A DNA stretch of 64,000 nucleotides, taken from the NCBI RefSeq assembly GCF_018320785.1, contig NC_054867.1, forward strand, positions 26,353,855 to 26,417,854, read 5' to 3'. Shown one piece after another: positions 62,732 through 64,000 of this stretch. The stretch is from Cheilinus undulatus. Taxonomy: Eukaryota > Chordata > Actinopteri > Labriformes > Labridae. A model generated the notes under the pieces. It ran no database searches, was not told the origin of the DNA, and saw nothing but the letters and a program-made list of their open reading frames with translations. The position numbers and the translations under genes were made by a program. Each line of letters opens with the position of its first letter. The stretch's first letter is position 1.

Positions 62732-63947
62732 CTGAAACAAGAAAATAATGACTATTAAAGCAGCTTATTAAAGAAAGATAAGCACTCACACTCTTAAATT
62801 GTTCATCAGTTGGAAAATTTAAAAAAGAGGGAGTGTTGTGCACAGCAGAAAATCCAAGTTTCTTTATGTTAAGTGAACAAATAATGGCTTTTAGGCTGCA
62901 CTTTGATAACTGAACTAGTTAATACAACACATAACGAGTTTCTTAAATTATGTAGGGCCAAGTGACCATAAAGACTAAAGTTGAGCCAACATTTTCCTGG
63001 GGATCAACTTCAACAGTACTTAAGTTGGGCTAACAAATATACAGTATGTATATTTCCATTGGAAAAAAGTTAGCGATGAGCATGATATGTCCGCTAAATT
63101 GCAAAATGGGGGGGGGGTATTGATACTTGTTAAAGTGGTTTTTCATGTGTTACCTGTGTGTTATTGATTGTTGCCTATGGCTGCAGCATGGATGAAGTGC
63201 CTAAGACACATTTCTCATTCTGTTTTTTTTTTTGTGTTATCTTAATCAAAATGAGGACAGCATAAAAATCATCCTTCTTTTCAATACGATCACTGATATC
63301 AAATTTGCAATATTAGTCAAAATAGTTGCAATTACATATATTTCCAGAATCTTTCATCCCTATTTTAGCCTATCTACTATTGAGCTGGCTATGTTAAAGG
63401 AGGAGTTATTTCTTGTGTTTGTTGAAAAATGTACCAGAAGAGAGACTTAAAGTAATTGCATTTTGAATTGCAATCACAATATTGGGAAAATGATCACAAT
63501 TCGGTTATTTTCCCAAATCGTTCAGCCCTAATTTAAAATAGATTTATTGCAGTTTTTGGATGATGACTTTTTTGTCACTTATCAGTCCAAAACTTTTTGT
63601 CCCTAAGGTCTGAAGGCTATTAAAATATTTCCAGGGAGGATCCCCCGTACCCCCCTACAGAGGCTTTGGCTCAGCCCCTGATGTCTCCAAGCCCAAGAAA
63701 CACCCCTGCTTTACTCCACCTGTATTTTGAAACCTAAATGTTGGCAGGTATGCACTGTTCAATACAAAAAAAAAAATGCATAACTACTAAAACTTCCACA
63801 CAACAAGACACATGAAATCCACACACATACACCTACCTCCTTCTGGGTGGGCTCAACACCGTCAGGCAGCTCATTGGCCTGTTTGTTGATCAGAGTGTCA
63901 GGTGGAAATGACTGATAGTTTTTCTCACTTTGAGCACTGCTCTGCTC
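62618..63947 (-). CDS. avil: advillin/villin-family protein, C-terminal two exons only (headpiece), partial
   Basis: Minus-strand exons 63947-63837 and 62731-62618 join in phase 0 to give the last 74 residues. Seen: [20 protein letters not shown], then [18 protein letters not shown], then [16 protein letters not shown] and stop. This is the villin headpiece, a small F-actin-binding fold whose C-terminal KKEKG-F motif contacts actin. Villin, advillin and relatives sever, cap and bundle actin through six gelsolin repeats plus this headpiece; the gelsolin repeats must lie beyond the right edge. The DFCSVFGIT stretch is closer to advillin (DFVSVFGIT) than to villin, and GDF11 and AVIL share a human chromosome arm. 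However LPRWKQ is villin-like, so villin is not excluded. Confidence 0.9.
62732..63836 (-). other. last intron of the avil-like gene
   Basis: 1105 bp, AT-rich. It contains a run of ten G at 63108-63117 and, at about 63430-63533, sequence resembling the end of a common dispersed fish repeat (minus-strand start TTAGGGCTGAACGATTTGGG). No extra exon was seen. Confidence 0.7.
63837..63947 (-). CDS. avil: avil-like penultimate exon (linker and headpiece N-half)
   Basis: 37 codons, [14 protein letters not shown] then [20 protein letters not shown] and QKE, between acceptor TTTTCTAG and donor [15 protein letters not shown] matches the ELPEGVDPS signature of villin headpieces. Confidence 0.9.
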
Positions 63948-64000
63948 CTAGAAAAGCAACATTAGTTTACCATTCTAATATACGATATCCCTTCACATAC

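Noticed and set aside
1-64000. CRISPR arrays, bacterial operons, prophage
   Set aside because: No direct-repeat/spacer pattern or prokaryotic gene organisation; the split genes and transposons are vertebrate.

Overview
This window is vertebrate nuclear DNA, almost certainly from a teleost fish. It has split genes with GT/AG introns and long AT-rich introns. It also carries many fish-type transposons: several Tc1/mariner elements, hAT-like elements, a piggyBac-type MITE, tRNA-derived SINEs and non-LTR retrotransposon pieces. The species cannot be told from the sequence alone.

Three genes are supported. (1) gdf11 (growth differentiation factor 11, a TGF-beta family ligand) is complete on the minus strand. 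Its exons are at 43340-43754, 28039-28412 and 14435-14815, joining into a 389-residue precursor with signal peptide, RSRR furin site and a 109-residue, nine-cysteine mature ligand. A TATA box and an inverted CCAAT box lie at the expected places upstream. (2) A six-exon gene on the plus strand (51827-60020) encodes 315 residues. Its coiled coil resembles the LRRFIP (flightless-I-interacting) family, but it lacks the usual N-terminus of that family. (3) The last two coding exons of a villin-family gene, most like advillin (avil), are on the minus strand at 62618-63947 and encode the villin headpiece. The rest lies beyond the right edge. The second and third genes converge tail to tail. From general knowledge, GDF11 and AVIL lie on the same human chromosome arm (12q13-q14), so the neighbourhood agrees with the gene identities.

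Layout: 1-14434 is non-coding sequence downstream of gdf11. It holds a hAT-like element (4631-5671), a decayed non-LTR retrotransposon (about 8885-9730) and an undefined gdf11 3' UTR. 14435-43754 is gdf11, with introns of 13.2 and 14.9 kb that account for about 96 percent of the coding span. Intron 2 holds a Tc1-like element (15140-18282) split by a hAT-like element (15280-17238), two SINE copies and a 300-bp piggyBac MITE. Intron 1 holds two hAT-like elements and some candidate conserved non-coding blocks. 44215-51600 is intergenic and largely made of decayed transposons. 51827-60020 is the LRRFIP-like gene, whose 4.8-kb last intron contains two Tc1/mariner elements and a further repeat. 60021-62617 is the shared 3' intergenic space, and 62618-64000 is the end of avil.

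I found no clear undescribed biological system. The points most worth a second look are two histidines in the mature Gdf11 ligand, the short LRRFIP-like gene built entirely of phase-0 exons, the nested transposons with readable target-site duplications, a mariner-type element with a 36-residue D-to-E spacing, and several AT-homeobox-type candidate enhancers in gdf11 intron 1.
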